DNA of 64,000 nt from Alphaproteobacteria bacterium (GCA_041396705.1 JAWKYB010000019.1:47894-111893); one strand, 5' to 3'; shown: positions 1 through 11,765, numbered from the stretch's first letter. Numbers and translations are program-made. The notes: generated by a model not told the origin, from the letters alone.

Positions 1-2330
<2,330 letters not shown>

Positions 2331-2345
<15 letters not shown>

Positions 2346-2365
2346 GCACCGTGCGGGAGAGGGAG
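2331..2365. repeat. Perfect 12-bp inverted repeat at clpB 3' end
   Basis: The arms CTCCCTCTCCCG (2331-2342) and CGGGAGAGGGAG (2354-2365) pair perfectly around an 11-nt spacer. The stop codon of the second clpB frame (2343-2345) sits in the loop, and the sequence after the stem is AAAT rather than a T-run. It resembles the dispersed palindromic elements common between genes in high-GC alphaproteobacteria. It may act as a transcript 3' end or mRNA stabiliser. The structure is seen directly; the role is inferred. Confidence 0.6.
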
Positions 2366-2494
2366 AAATCGCAATGCCGGCGCCTCGCGGCAGGCGCATG
2401 CAGCCGACGCGCGCGACCCTGGGTGTGCCCTCCTGACCCGCCTCCGTTAGGGTGTCGGCCGAATCCCGCACCCTCTTCGGATCGACGGCACAGC

Positions 2495-3754
2495 ATGAAT
2501 GACCGAGCCACGACGGCGGCGTTGCGGCGGACCAGGAGGCTGGCGGCGTCGGCGCTGGCGGTTCTTGCCGCCCTGGCCGGGCCGGCGCGCGCCGACGCCG
2601 AAGCGGACGCCGCGGCCGCATCCGCATTCTTCCCCGCGACCGCCGAGGATGTGCTGGTCACGATCGCGGCGGTCGGCGACGTGCTGCTGCACGACCGGGT
2701 GCAGCGGCAGGGCAACGGCGACCCCGACGGCTATCGCTCGCTGTGGGCACCGATGGAGCCTTGGATCGGCGCCGCCGACGTCGCCTTCTTCAATCTGGAA
2801 GGCACCATGGCGGAAGGCATCGCCGCCAACGGCGTGTATGTCGCCGATGCCGCATTCGGGCCTGACCAGTGGGTCTATGGCGGCTATCCCCTGTTCAACT
2901 ATCCGCCGATCGTCGGATCGGCCCTGGCGGCGGCAGGCTTCGACGTCGCCGCCACGGCCAACAACCATGCGATGGACCGGCGCACCGTCGGCGTGCAGGC
3001 GACGCATGCCCTGTTGAGCGCGCTCGGCATCCAACCGAGCGGCACCCGGGCCCAGGCCGGCAATCCGATCGACTGGGTGGCCTTTACCGACGTGCGCGGC
3101 GTGCGCATCGGCTGGCTGGCCTGCGCCCACCACACCAACGGCCTGGCCGACCCCGATTCGCTGGTGCTGCTGTGCGACGATCCGCAGACCCCGCAGCTGA
3201 TCCGCATCCTGCTGGCGGCGGGCTTCGCCGACGGCGTGATCGTCACCCCGCACTGGGGCGAGGAGTTCGAGACCGCGCCGAACTGGCACCAGCGCCAGCT
3301 CGCCGCCCGCTTCGCCGAGGCCGGCGCAATGGCGGTGATCGGCACCCATCCGCATGTGCTGCAGCGGTGGGAGCGCATCGACAACGCCGACGGCCGCACC
3401 ACCTTCGTCGCCTATTCGCTAGGCAACTTCATCAGCAACCAGCAGGCCTATCCTCGCGCCTATACGATCATGCTGTTCCTCGGCCTGGGCCGCGGCGCCG
3501 ACGGCCGGCTTGCGGTCAACGCCGTGCGCTATCTGCCGGCCTATGTCGACGCCTCGCGCATCGACGGCCGCGACCGCGTTGTGCGCCCGGCCCTGCCGGA
3601 CGGCGACTGGGCGTCGAAGGCAGCCTTCTGCCTGGCGGTCCGCCTGTTCGGACCGACCTGGCTGCATCCGCCGGTCGAGGCGATCGTCCTGACCGACAGC
3701 AACGCGCCGACCCAGGCTGCCGCCGCTGCGGCGCCCGCCGACGCCTGCCGCTGA
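2495..3754 (+). CDS. CapA family protein (metallophosphatase-like)
   Basis: 419-residue exported protein of the CapA/PgsA family, calcineurin-like metallophosphatases first linked to poly-gamma-glutamate capsule export. The N-terminus has Arg residues, then a hydrophobic segment ending ALAGPARADA, a signal peptide. Family motifs follow: AVGDVLLHDR (metal-binding start of the fold), FFNLEGTMAEG, ATANNHAMD, VTPHWGEEFE, AVIGTHPHVLQRWE and AYSLGNFISNQ. The ATG at 2495 was chosen because it directly precedes the signal peptide; a longer open frame upstream is only clpB in another frame. No capB or capC lies nearby, so a capsule role is not supported by context. CapA-like phosphatase is the safe call. 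Confidence 0.88.
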   Translation: MNDRATTAALRRTRRLAASALAVLAALAGPARADAEADAAAASAFFPATAEDVLVTIAAVGDVLLHDRVQRQGNGDPDGYRSLWAPMEPWIGAADVAFFNLEGTMAEGIAANGVYVADAAFGPDQWVYGGYPLFNYPPIVGSALAAAGFDVAATANNHAMDRRTVGVQATHALLSALGIQPSGTRAQAGNPIDWVAFTDVRGVRIGWLACAHHTNGLADPDSLVLLCDDPQTPQLIRILLAAGFADGVIVTPHWGEEFETAPNWHQRQLAARFAEAGAMAVIGTHPHVLQRWERIDNADGRTTFVAYSLGNFISNQQAYPRAYTIMLFLGLGRGADGRLAVNAVRYLPAYVDASRIDGRDRVVRPALPDGDWASKAAFCLAVRLFGPTWLHPPVEAIVLTDSNAPTQAAAAAAPADACR

Positions 3755-3756
3755 GG

Positions 3757-3790
3757 GCCGGCGCCGGCGGCCGTCCGCCGTCGCGCCGGC
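3757..3790. terminator. GC-rich hairpin between convergent genes
   Basis: GCCGGCGC (3757-3764) pairs with GCGCCGGC (3783-3790), and an inner CGGCGG/CCGCCG stem lies between them. It sits exactly between the convergent stops of the CapA gene and the next gene. There is no T-tract on either side, so intrinsic termination is uncertain. Confidence 0.35.
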
Positions 3791-4486
3791 TCAGCGCTCG
3801 GTGATGGTGAGCGTCGCGTCGGGCGTGATATCGCCCCAGGCACCGACCCAGATGTCGTACTGGCCGCTGGCCGGCGGGTCGAACTGGAGCTGCGGATCGA
3901 CCCCGTTGGCGTCGTCGTTGCAGACCCAGTTGCCCTGCGGGTCGTTGACGACCAGCGTGGTGTCGGCGTCCGAATGCACGGAGAAGGTCAGCCTGTACTG
4001 GCCGGCAGTGTACTGCAGCCGATAGTCGGGCGCCTCGGCGATCATGCCTGCGACGCAATCGAGCAGCGCGGCGCCAGTGTCCAGCGGGCCGCCGGCCGCC
4101 AGCATCACCTCGTGCGGGTCGGGCTCGAAACCGGCCGCCAGCGACACCGAGCCGAAGGTGGGTTCCATGCTGACATCGGGGGTTGCGCCGGCGCCGCCGC
4201 CCGCCTGCTGCCCGCCGCCCCCGCCGCCAGTCGGCTGGCCGCCGGCCATGGCCTGGGCATCGGCGAGGGAATCCGGGCAGTCGTTGGCATCGTGGAACTG
4301 GCCCTGCGCGATGACGAACACCGACGCATCGCCACTCTGCGTGATCTGGCCCGGCGGCAGGCCGGCGCCATTGCTGTCCGCGCCGGTCAGGATGCCGCTG
4401 CTCGCATAGCGGCAGTGCAGGTCTCCGGCGGCGAATGCGGGGCCGGCCCCCGCCAGCAGCAACAAGGCGATCACAGTCGTGCGCAT
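3791..4486 (-). CDS. Exported protein with C-terminal pre-peptidase-like domain
   Basis: 231 residues from the ATG at 4486. A clear signal peptide (TTVIALLLLAGAGPAFAAG) is followed by a short Cys-containing region, a Gly/Gln-rich linker (about residues 85-102) and a C-terminal beta domain. That domain (about residues 150-231) contains QYRLTFSVHSDADTTLVV, WVCNDDANG and SGQYDIWVGAW, the pattern of bacterial pre-peptidase C-terminal domains used as secretion or binding modules. There is no protease domain, so it is a stand-alone carrier of this module. The frame extends nine codons upstream, but the chosen ATG gives a typical signal peptide. Function unknown. Confidence 0.7.
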   Translation of the reverse strand: MRTTVIALLLLAGAGPAFAAGDLHCRYASSGILTGADSNGAGLPPGQITQSGDASVFVIAQGQFHDANDCPDSLADAQAMAGGQPTGGGGGGQQAGGGAGATPDVSMEPTFGSVSLAAGFEPDPHEVMLAAGGPLDTGAALLDCVAGMIAEAPDYRLQYTAGQYRLTFSVHSDADTTLVVNDPQGNWVCNDDANGVDPQLQFDPPASGQYDIWVGAWGDITPDATLTITER

Positions 4487-4702
4487 GGTGTCCTTCCCGT
4501 TCCGTCGGCACACCGAACGGTGCGCCTGACCGCAGGCGCCCGCCGGTTCCGATCCGTCGATGGTTCTCGCGGCCCGCGCAGCCGCCGAACGACTCGCGGC
4601 AGATCATCGCAACGATGACAGCGCGGCGATGCTGCGCCCGGGCCCCGGTTCTGGCAAGAGGGACCGCGACGCCGGGGCAGTGCCGCGGCTTCGACGCGGC
4701 CT

Positions 4703-6118
4703 TTACTCCACCGCGAGCACGTCAAAGCTGCGCGCGAGGATGGCCGCGTGCCAGGTATGGATCACGCGGCCGGCGCGTTCCGGCTCCGCGCCGCCTGCCG
4801 ACGGCATCGGGTATCGCACGGCGGCAATGGCGATTGCGCCGGCGTTGCCGGCCGCGTCGGCATCGAGTGCCGCGCGCTGGGCGTCCGTCGGCCGTTCGCC
4901 GGTCAGCGCGAGAAAGCCGAGCGCGACCGGCCCGGCCAGGGCCGGCGCGTCGACCACCAGTGTTTCCACCGCGCCGCCAACCTCGGCGACGAGCGGGCCG
5001 TGGGTGCTGCCGGCCGGAACCCAGTCGGCAAGGGCCCGGCCCAGCGATGCGGCGGCGGCGTCCGCATCGCCGCGATCCGCATAAGGCAGCAGGATCGCGT
5101 TGACCTGGTCGGATCCGGCCTGCAGGTCGACGAACAGCGCCAGCGGATAGGCCGGCAGCGGCGTGCGATCCGCCGCTCCCGCCTCAGATTGCGCAAGGGC
5201 CTCGTCGAGGTCGATCTGGCCGTCGCTGCCGGCAAGCATGTCGAGCAGTGTCGCCATGCCGGGAGCGTTGCCCATCGCAAGCAGAGACAGCTCCATCGCC
5301 CAGGCCTGCACCGGCCGCGGGTCGACACCGGGAATCTGCCGGGCCGCCTCGATCATCGGCAGCAGCAACGGCGCGGTCGTTAACGCCGCAGCATCGCCGC
5401 TGCGCATCGCCAGCACGGCATCGAGATCCGCCCAGTTCTCGGTGATCACCGCGACTCCGCCTTCCCGGCCCGGCACCCAATCGGCTGCGGCGGCCAGCGC
5501 CATGCGCATCGCAGCCATGACATCGCCGTCGAACGGATCAGAACGCATGTCTTCGTCGGTCAGCTGGATCGCGCGGATGTCGTCGTCGAAGCGATGCCAC
5601 ACCGGAACGCCGTCGCGCTCGACGCGCGCGAAGCCGCGGAGGCGCAGGTCGCTCCAGGCGAGGGTCTCGTCGTCGGTGAGCGGGCCGTCGCCGGCCAATA
5701 CCGTCACCTGCGGCTGGTCTCCGACGACGATCACCCGATCGATGGCGAACCAGTCGACGCCCAAGGCATAGACCAGCGGAACCGGCGCGCGGCCGACCCA
5801 CTGGGTGTGGATCAGAAGGTCGCGCGGCATGGCAAGCAGCCGGCGCATCGCGAAGCGCCACGCCTCCTGCCGATCCTCGGGCCAGGTCTCGAAGCTGTCC
5901 GCCGCGCCGCCGACTGCCGTCTCGGCCAGCGGCGGCACGATGCCGGCCGCTGCCTCGACCGCACGAAAGTCGGCATAGGCGAAGATCATCCACGGCGGTC
6001 GGTCGCGCTGCAGCTGGGGCAACATGGCCAGCAGGTCGGCCAGGCCAGGTCCCTGCTGCGCCTGCGCCGCACCCGCCAGCGTCGCCAGCATCGTCACAAC
6101 CGCCGCTGCATGCCGCAC
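4703..6118 (-). CDS. Conserved-looking exported protein, function unknown
   Basis: 471 residues from a GTG at 6118 that lies 5 nt after AAGGAGG; an ATG at 6145 would add nine residues but lacks this spacing. The N-terminus RHAAAVVTMLATLAGAAQAQ is a signal peptide, so the protein is probably periplasmic. The mature part is acidic and Ala-rich, starts with a LADLLAMLPQLQRD segment and a PPWMIFAYADFRAVE motif, and has no Cys cluster or membrane segment. I do not recognise the family. It faces an AT-richer intergenic region on its 5' side and is probably transcribed alone. Confidence 0.65.
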   Translation of the reverse strand: MRHAAAVVTMLATLAGAAQAQQGPGLADLLAMLPQLQRDRPPWMIFAYADFRAVEAAAGIVPPLAETAVGGAADSFETWPEDRQEAWRFAMRRLLAMPRDLLIHTQWVGRAPVPLVYALGVDWFAIDRVIVVGDQPQVTVLAGDGPLTDDETLAWSDLRLRGFARVERDGVPVWHRFDDDIRAIQLTDEDMRSDPFDGDVMAAMRMALAAAADWVPGREGGVAVITENWADLDAVLAMRSGDAAALTTAPLLLPMIEAARQIPGVDPRPVQAWAMELSLLAMGNAPGMATLLDMLAGSDGQIDLDEALAQSEAGAADRTPLPAYPLALFVDLQAGSDQVNAILLPYADRGDADAAAASLGRALADWVPAGSTHGPLVAEVGGAVETLVVDAPALAGPVALGFLALTGERPTDAQRAALDADAAGNAGAIAIAAVRYPMPSAGGAEPERAGRVIHTWHAAILARSFDVLAVE

Positions 6119-6477
6119 GCCCGCCTCCTTCGATGCCAGTGCCACAGGATGGTCTCATCAACCGTGGGGCGGAACAAGGCCATTGGGGGCAGGCGACAGC
6201 CCAGTCACGGCCGTCGGGGGTGCGAACGCCGCTGTGACTGTCGTCACACAAACAGAGAACAGGTCATTACTTTTCAGTTTCCAAGGAATGGCATTCCTGT
6301 TACTTTCCTTCCAGGTCCGGCGCAATAAATGACCGGCCTGCCTCTTGTCTGTTCCGAACCCTTCTGTGTGCGACCTGCCGGTGCGGCCCGATCCGGGCGC
6401 GGGCCGGCGATTGATCGGCGCGGTGCGCAAGGCCGTCGGCGAGCGAGCCCGGCCCCACGCCCGCGCTCGCGGGGGTA
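6119..6477. promoter_or_regulatory. Divergent intergenic region, AT-richer
   Basis: About 360 bp between an exported protein (minus) and the first tandem paralogue (plus). Bases 6220-6340 are much less GC-rich than the surroundings. They contain two short hairpins, GTGAC-TGTC-GTCAC (about 6234-6247) and AGGAAT-GGC-ATTCCT (about 6284-6298). Divergent promoters are expected here, but no convincing -35/-10 pair was found. No credible gene was seen. Confidence 0.4.
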
Positions 6478-7624
6478 TTGATGCAGAAAGCCTTCAAAGA
6501 CCTGGTGGACGGCGAACCGCATCTGCGCGCCTTGCTGAAGGCCGCGGACCAGCGGATCGCCGACGTGATGGAACTGGCGCTGGACAAGGTCGTCGCCCAT
6601 CTCGACGATCCCAAGGACCATCCGCTGCCGGCGGACCGGAACTCGATCGAATGGGGCCTGTACCGGCTGGTCGAGCGCAAGTCGGACGGCGACAAGCGCC
6701 GCCTGGCACGCAAGCTCAAGGACCGGCTGGACCCGAAGGCGCGCCGCCAGCGCTATGGCGACCTCGCCGACATTCCGCTCACCGCCGCGACGCCGGTGTT
6801 CGAGCAGGCCAAGACCCGGATCAAGGCCGGCTTCGCGGTCCCGGCCGCCGCCGACAGGCAGCGCATCCTGGCCAAGCTGGAAGCGCTGCGCCCGGCACCG
6901 GCCAAGGAGGTCGCAGCGGACAAACCGGCGCGTGGCCGCAGGGTCGCACTTGCCGGCCGTGCCACGCCGCGCGGCGGCGTCGCCGCCCGCTTCGCGCTGC
7001 GGGTGGAGCGGGCCGAATGCGTGCAGAAGACGCGCGAGCTGTTCGAGGGTGCGGACGAGATGGCGTTGACCGTCAGCCTGTTCACCGCCGACGACCTGAT
7101 CCGCGCCGTCAGCCAGACCCGCGACACCTTCGACCTGGGCAGCTTCGACCAGGATCAGGTGCGTGGGGTCGAGTTCGAGACGCGGCAGGCCACCATCGGT
7201 GCGGCCGAGGGCCTACCGACCGCCATTTTCGCCATCCTGGTCGCCGCCGAGAAGGACCGGTTCGAGCAGGGACAGCAGCGAACTCGACCAGGCGACCGCG
7301 GCGACGTTTCTGTCGTTCCTGGCGGTCGGTCTTGGGGTGCAAATCTACGGGCTGGTGCTGATCATCCTGGGCGCCTCGGCCCTTGTCACCATCCCTGTCG
7401 CGATGATCGCCGGCGCGATCATCGGACTTGGGCTTACGGTCGCGCTCGGCGTGCGTCGGCGGCTCAGCGACGACGTGTTCGAGCCGAAGGTCGTCGCCGC
7501 CGAGGTGAATGCGGCCGACGACGTGTTCGACGTGCAGTCGGTCGAGCTTGTCAACGACCTGACGGCGTTCAGCACCAACAAGCGTGGCCGCTACCGCATC
7601 GACTATCGATTTGAGCTTGCTTGA
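6478..7624 (+). pseudogene. Tandem paralogue 1: unknown membrane protein, frameshifted
   Basis: Unknown protein of about 380 residues in two frames. The N-terminal soluble part has ALDKVVAHLDDPKDHPLPAD, a basic region rich in Lys/Arg, and the phrase ECVQKTRELFEGADEM. After about nt 7275 the product continues in another frame with SSELDQATAATFLSFLAVGLG, two hydrophobic segments (about nt 7300-7455) and a tail DDVFEPKVVAAEV ending at 7624. One extra base near 7270-7280 explains the break. The adjacent gene has the same architecture and matching motifs, so both halves belong together. Function unknown. The C-terminal hydrophobic hairpin suggests inner-membrane anchoring of two cytoplasmic or periplasmic arms. 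Confidence 0.65.
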
Positions 7625-7645
7625 GACACCAAGGGAGGAGACGCG

Positions 7646-8764
7646 ATGCAGACCGCAACCGATATCCGCAGCCGCATCCAGGCCGACCCCGACCTGCGGC
7701 GCCTGCGCGACCACATCGAATGGGCAACCGCCAAGGATGATCGATCTCGTGATCGACAAGGTGGTCGCCCATCACGAGGACCCGCGCGACCACCCGCTGC
7801 CGGCGGACGCCCGCAGCCCAGAACGCCTGCTGCACGCCCTGTTCGAGGACCTGCCGCGGCGACGCCAGCGCGACATCGTCGACGCGGTCAAGCCGCGGCT
7901 GAAGGCCAGCGCCCGCGCATCGCATTACCGCGAGCTTGCCGCGGTCGACCTGAAGAGCGCGACGCCGGTCGCCGCCCAGGCCAGGCCCAGGCTGGAGCAG
8001 GCGGCACCGAAGCTGTCGGCGCCCGCCGTGGCGCGGATCCGCAGGCCTTTCCGGAGTCCATGCACAAGGCCGCGCCTGCGGCCCGTGGCGGCCGACGCCC
8101 GAAACGCGCCGTTGTCGGCCGGGCGGCACAGCCGCGCGGTGCGACGGCGCGCCGGGTCGTCCTGCGGCTCGACTCCATCCGTTGCGACGAGAAAACCCGG
8201 GAGCTGCTGGAAGGCCGCGACGAGATCGCCATCCAGGCGATCGGCTTCGACGAAGCGGGCCTGGCGGCGGGTCGAGCGGTATTCGACAACTTCATCGAGC
8301 TCGGCAAGTTCAAGGATGGCGAGGAGAAGGCCCAGAACGGGCTCGAGCTCGGCAGCTTCGACTTCGATCCGGCCGACGGCCTGCCGCAGGGTTTCCGCGC
8401 CGTGATCTTCCTGGGCGAGCTCGACCGGGCCCTGTTCAAAAAGCCGAAGAACGACGGCTTCGCAATGATATTGCTGGGCCTGCTGGTGATCGGCGCCCTG
8501 CTGGCGATCTTCGTGCTGACCGACGGGTACATCGGCGCGCCGCTGATCATGGCCCTGACCGGCGGCATGGTGCCGTTCTATGCGCAGCTGCTCAGCATCG
8601 TCAGCGACGACGCTTTCGAACCGGAGAACGTCGCCGTGTTCGTCGAGGATCCGGCCCAACAGTTCGAACCCGAGGTCGTCCGCTTCAGGTTCGGCGAGGG
8701 GCTGCTCGGACTGGTGCAGAAACCGGGTGCCTACTCGGCGACCGTGCGTTTCGAGATCGCATGA
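7646..8764 (+). pseudogene. Tandem paralogue 2: unknown membrane protein, two compensating frameshifts
   Basis: Paralogue of the preceding gene, 21 bp downstream, with a good ribosome site (GGGAGGA, about 7632-7638) before the ATG at 7646. The first ~30 residues and everything after about nt 8040 are in one frame; the middle (MIDLVIDKVVAHHEDPRDH to about VARIRR) is in another, which aligns with VAHLDDPKDHPLPAD of paralogue 1. Two opposite single-base changes, near 7735 and near 8040, explain this. The later part has CDEKTRELLEGRDEIAI, two hydrophobic segments (about nt 8458-8600), SDDAFEPENVAVFVED and an end at 8764. The uninterrupted 372-residue frame is therefore misleading: residues of about 30-130 are out of register. 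Function unknown. Confidence 0.65.
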
Positions 8765-8809
8765 GCGCGATGCGGCCGGAGTGGACGTCCCGCCCGGCCG
8801 CTTCCGCCG

Positions 8810-8920
8810 TCAGACGGCGAGGATCAGCAGCATCGCGAACAGGGCCGCGGCGGCCCCGCCGCCCGGCAGCAGCGCCTCCAGGCGGCCGGTGTGCTGACGG
8901 ATCGAGGCGTGTGCGCGCAT
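8810..8920 (-). CDS. Putative 36-residue membrane peptide
   Basis: A short minus-strand frame begins with ATG at 8918-8920, preceded by AAGGAGA at a spacing of 6-7 nt, a strong ribosome site. The product has a basic N-terminus (MRAHASIRQHTGR) and a hydrophobic end (AAAALFAMLLILAV), consistent with a small single-span membrane peptide. It lies convergent to the tandem paralogues. Small size and lack of recognised homology keep this tentative. Confidence 0.45.
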   Translation of the reverse strand: MRAHASIRQHTGRLEALLPGGGAAAALFAMLLILAV

Positions 8921-9138
8921 GGTCGGTCTCCTTCGCAGCCGACAGGAATTGCCGGTTCCTTCGAAACTGGAACATGCGCCACCGCCGCCCTGTGACGGCG
9001 GCCACGCCTCACCCAGGGTTGAGGCGAAGCGAGACCCGGTGATCCGACGCGACGCCCGCAAACCGGCGGCGAGGCCGGGGCGAATGGGGCATCGACCCCA
9101 TGGCGACCACTCCCTTGCACGGCCAGCTTGAATGCCGA

Positions 9139-9159
9139 GGCCGGACAGCGGGTCCGGCC
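9139..9159 (+). repeat. Hairpin in leader of the lipoprotein gene
   Basis: GGCCGGAC (9139-9146) and GTCCGGCC (9152-9159) form a perfect 8-bp stem with a 5-nt loop, about 35 bp before the lipoprotein start. It may end upstream transcription or fold in the mRNA leader. There is no T-tract. Confidence 0.35.
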
Positions 9160-9194
9160 CAGGCGCAAAGCCCGCACAGCAAGGGAGAATGACC

Positions 9195-9773
9195 ATGACC
9201 AGCATCCGCAGGGCACCGTCCCGGAGGTACCGGACCAGCCTCGTGGCGGCGATCGTCGCCGGTGCCACGCTCGCCGCATGCGTGCCCGTCGCAGGCCCGG
9301 CGCAGACCGCGGGCGATTTCGCCACGGCGCCAGCCTATGCCAACCCGCCGGGCTTCGGGCCGGCCCCGGCGCCTTTCGGCGGCAACGGCTGGTGGACCGT
9401 GCCGCCGGGCTTCCAGCTCAGCTTCCGTTTCACCTCCAGCGAAGGCAGCTTCTCCGCCGGAGTTCTCAGCTCGGGATCGAGCGACTGGTACCTGGTCTAC
9501 GACGACGGCACCCGGCTGGCGTGGGGCCGGATGGGCGACGACGGCGTGCTGCGCGGCACCTGGGTCCGTGCCGGCGGCCCGGTTCCCTGCCTGTTCCCGG
9601 TGCCGCCGGCCGCCGCGCTGGCCGCGAACGGCTTCCAGTTCCATCAGCCGCTGACGGTGTGGGGCACGTTCGAGGCCCGGTTCCAGGCCGGCCAGGATGG
9701 CAGCGTCTTCGAGGGCAGCTGGGGCGGCTGCGGCCTTCCGCTGGGCATGCCCTGGAGCGGCCGGGTGGCATAG
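9195..9773 (+). CDS. Putative lipoprotein
   Basis: 192 residues. Two ATGs lie close together (9189 and 9195); GGGAG at 9183-9187 is well spaced only for the second, which was chosen. The signal sequence has twin Arg residues, a hydrophobic stretch SLVAAIVAGATLAAC and a lipobox LAAC, so the Cys should be lipidated. The mature part is Gly/Pro/Trp-rich and Phe-rich, with WWTVPPGFQLSFRF and WGTFEARFQAG blocks suggesting a beta fold. No enzyme motif is visible. Function unknown; probably an envelope protein. Confidence 0.65.
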   Translation: MTSIRRAPSRRYRTSLVAAIVAGATLAACVPVAGPAQTAGDFATAPAYANPPGFGPAPAPFGGNGWWTVPPGFQLSFRFTSSEGSFSAGVLSSGSSDWYLVYDDGTRLAWGRMGDDGVLRGTWVRAGGPVPCLFPVPPAAALAANGFQFHQPLTVWGTFEARFQAGQDGSVFEGSWGGCGLPLGMPWSGRVA

Positions 9774-9843
9774 CCGCGGATGGACGCTCGTCGCGACCTG
9801 GGCAACAATCGGGTCTATCAAGCTGCGAGGGGAGCGGAACGGC

Positions 9844-11028
9844 GTGGACCAGCTCAAACGGGCCTGCGATGCGGTGCTGGCGCGGGCCACTGCGGGAGCG
9901 GCGCGCGTGCCCGGCGTGGTCGCCATGGTGACCGGGCGGGACGGCACGCTCTATTCCGGCGCCGCAGGCGTGCGCCGGCTAGGCGGACCGGCGATGACCG
10001 AGGACACGGTGCTGGCCTACTACTCCGTCACCAAGGCGATCGGCGGCACGGCCGTGCTGCAATGCGTCGAGGACGGGCTGCTCGACCTCGACGCACCGAC
10101 AAAGACTTACGTGCCGGAGATCGCCCGGCTGCAGGTGCTGACCGGTTTCGCAGCCGACGGCACCCCGCAGACCCGGCCGCCCCGCCGCGACATCACCACC
10201 CGCCAGTTGCTGCTGCACACGGCCGGCCTTGGCTATGACAGCTTCAATCCGATCTATCGCCGGCTCGTAGCCGAACGGGGCCAGTTGTCGGTCACCACCG
10301 GCCGCATGGCCGCCTTGCAAGTCCCGCTGCTGTTCGACCCCGGCGAACGCTGGGAATATGGCGCCAACATCGACTGGGCCTGCCTGGCGGTCGAGCGCAT
10401 CCGCGGCCGGCGTCTGGGCGACGTGCTGCGCGAGCGCGTGTTCGCGCCGCTGGGCATGGCCGACATCGCCTTCACGCGTACCGCGGCGATGAAGGCGCGC
10501 ACCGCCACCATCCATCGACGCGGCGCCGACGGCGCGCTCGAACCCGACGACGCATTCGGCCTGCCCGACGACCCCGAGGTCGACATGGCCGGCCATGGGC
10601 TCTACGGCACCGTCCCCGCCTACATCCGGTTCATCCGCATGTGGCTGAACGACGGGGCCGGACCGCATGGCCGAGTGCTGCAGCCGGAGACGGTGGCGAT
10701 GGCGGTAACCGACGGCCTGACGCCGCCGCAGCGGGTGGCGGCGCTGCCGGCGGCGAACCCGGAGGTGACCAACGTGGCCGAGTTCTTCCCCGGCCAGCGC
10801 AAGTCCTGGGGCTACACCTTCATGATCAACGACGAGGACGCGCCGACCGGCCGACCGGCCGGCTCGGTCGGATGGGCCGGTCTCGCCAACTGCTACTACT
10901 GGATCGACCGCCGCAACGGCGTCGGCGGCTTCTGGGGCAGCCAGCTGCTGCCCTTCGCCGACACCGTCGCGCTGCCGGCCTATCTGGACTTCGAGACCGC
11001 GGTCTACGACTGGCTCGCCAGCCGATGA
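9844..11028 (+). CDS. Serine hydrolase, beta-lactamase/esterase class C-like
   Basis: 394 residues from a GTG at 9844 with a purine-rich ribosome site (GGGGAG) ten bases upstream; the frame is open further upstream without a better start. Class C serine hydrolase family: the nucleophile motif S-x-x-K is YYSVTKAIGG, followed by LLLHTAGLGYD and, as the family Tyr, WEYGANIDW. A later GWAGLANCYYW segment matches the family's C-terminal region. Such proteins include esterases, D-aminopeptidases and carboxypeptidases. There is no signal peptide, so a cytoplasmic esterase-type role is more likely than antibiotic resistance. The stop overlaps the start of the next gene by 4 bp (ATGA), implying co-translation. 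Confidence 0.85.
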   Translation: MDQLKRACDAVLARATAGAARVPGVVAMVTGRDGTLYSGAAGVRRLGGPAMTEDTVLAYYSVTKAIGGTAVLQCVEDGLLDLDAPTKTYVPEIARLQVLTGFAADGTPQTRPPRRDITTRQLLLHTAGLGYDSFNPIYRRLVAERGQLSVTTGRMAALQVPLLFDPGERWEYGANIDWACLAVERIRGRRLGDVLRERVFAPLGMADIAFTRTAAMKARTATIHRRGADGALEPDDAFGLPDDPEVDMAGHGLYGTVPAYIRFIRMWLNDGAGPHGRVLQPETVAMAVTDGLTPPQRVAALPAANPEVTNVAEFFPGQRKSWGYTFMINDEDAPTGRPAGSVGWAGLANCYYWIDRRNGVGGFWGSQLLPFADTVALPAYLDFETAVYDWLASR

Positions 11029-11765
11029 CCGCACCGAACGCGCACATCGTCTATGACTTCTCCGGGCGCACCGCCATCGTCACCGGCGCGGCGCAAGGCA
11101 TCGGTGCGGCGATCGCCGACGCGCTGTCCGGCGCCGGCGCGGCGGTGGCGCGGTGGGACCGTCAGTTGGACGACGCGCCGGCCGACGGACGGTTCCATGC
11201 CGACATCGCCGACGACGACTCGGTGGCCGCGGCGCTGTCGGCCACGCTGGCCCGCTTCGGTGCGGTCGACATTCTGGTCAACAACGCCGGTTTCGCCGGC
11301 CCGACCCAGCCCGTGGTCGAGACCGACCCGGCCGACTGGCGCCGGGTGATCGACGTCAACCTGACCGGCACCTTCACCGTGTGCCGGCTGGTCGCGCCGC
11401 ACCTCGTCGCACGCGGCTGGGGCCGGATCGTCACCGTCGCCTCGCTGGCCGGCAAGGAAGGAACGCCGAACGCGGCCGGCTACAGCGCCGCCAAGGCCGG
11501 CACGATCGCGCTGACCAAGGCGCTGGGCAAGGAGCTGGCCGGCACCGGCGTACTGGTCAACGCGATCGCGCCGGCGGCGGTGCGTACCGCGATCCTCGAC
11601 CAGATGACGCCCGCGCACGTCGCCACCATGGTGGCCAAGAGCCCGATGGGGCGGCTGGGCGAGCCGGCCGAAGACGCTGCCCTCGCCCTCTGGCTGGCGT
11701 CCGACGCATGCAGCTTCAGCACCGGCGCCGTCTTCGACCTCAGCGGCGGGCGCGCCACCTACTGA
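11025..11765 (+). CDS. SDR family oxidoreductase (FabG/3-oxoacyl reductase-like)
   Basis: 246-residue short-chain dehydrogenase/reductase. The NAD(P)-binding motif TGAAQGIGAAIA lies at about residues 20-31, NNAG at about 85-88, catalytic Ser in VTVASLAGKEG, and the YSAAK active site at about residues 153-157. The C-terminal SFSTGAVFDLSGGRATY is typical of sugar or 3-oxoacyl reductases. Substrate cannot be told. It overlaps the serine hydrolase stop by 4 bp, so the two are probably one operon. Confidence 0.88.
   Translation: MTAPNAHIVYDFSGRTAIVTGAAQGIGAAIADALSGAGAAVARWDRQLDDAPADGRFHADIADDDSVAAALSATLARFGAVDILVNNAGFAGPTQPVVETDPADWRRVIDVNLTGTFTVCRLVAPHLVARGWGRIVTVASLAGKEGTPNAAGYSAAKAGTIALTKALGKELAGTGVLVNAIAPAAVRTAILDQMTPAHVATMVAKSPMGRLGEPAEDAALALWLASDACSFSTGAVFDLSGGRATY

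Noticed and set aside
2495..3754. Capsule synthesis locus
   Set aside because: Only a CapA-like gene is present; no capB, capC or other polymer genes lie nearby.
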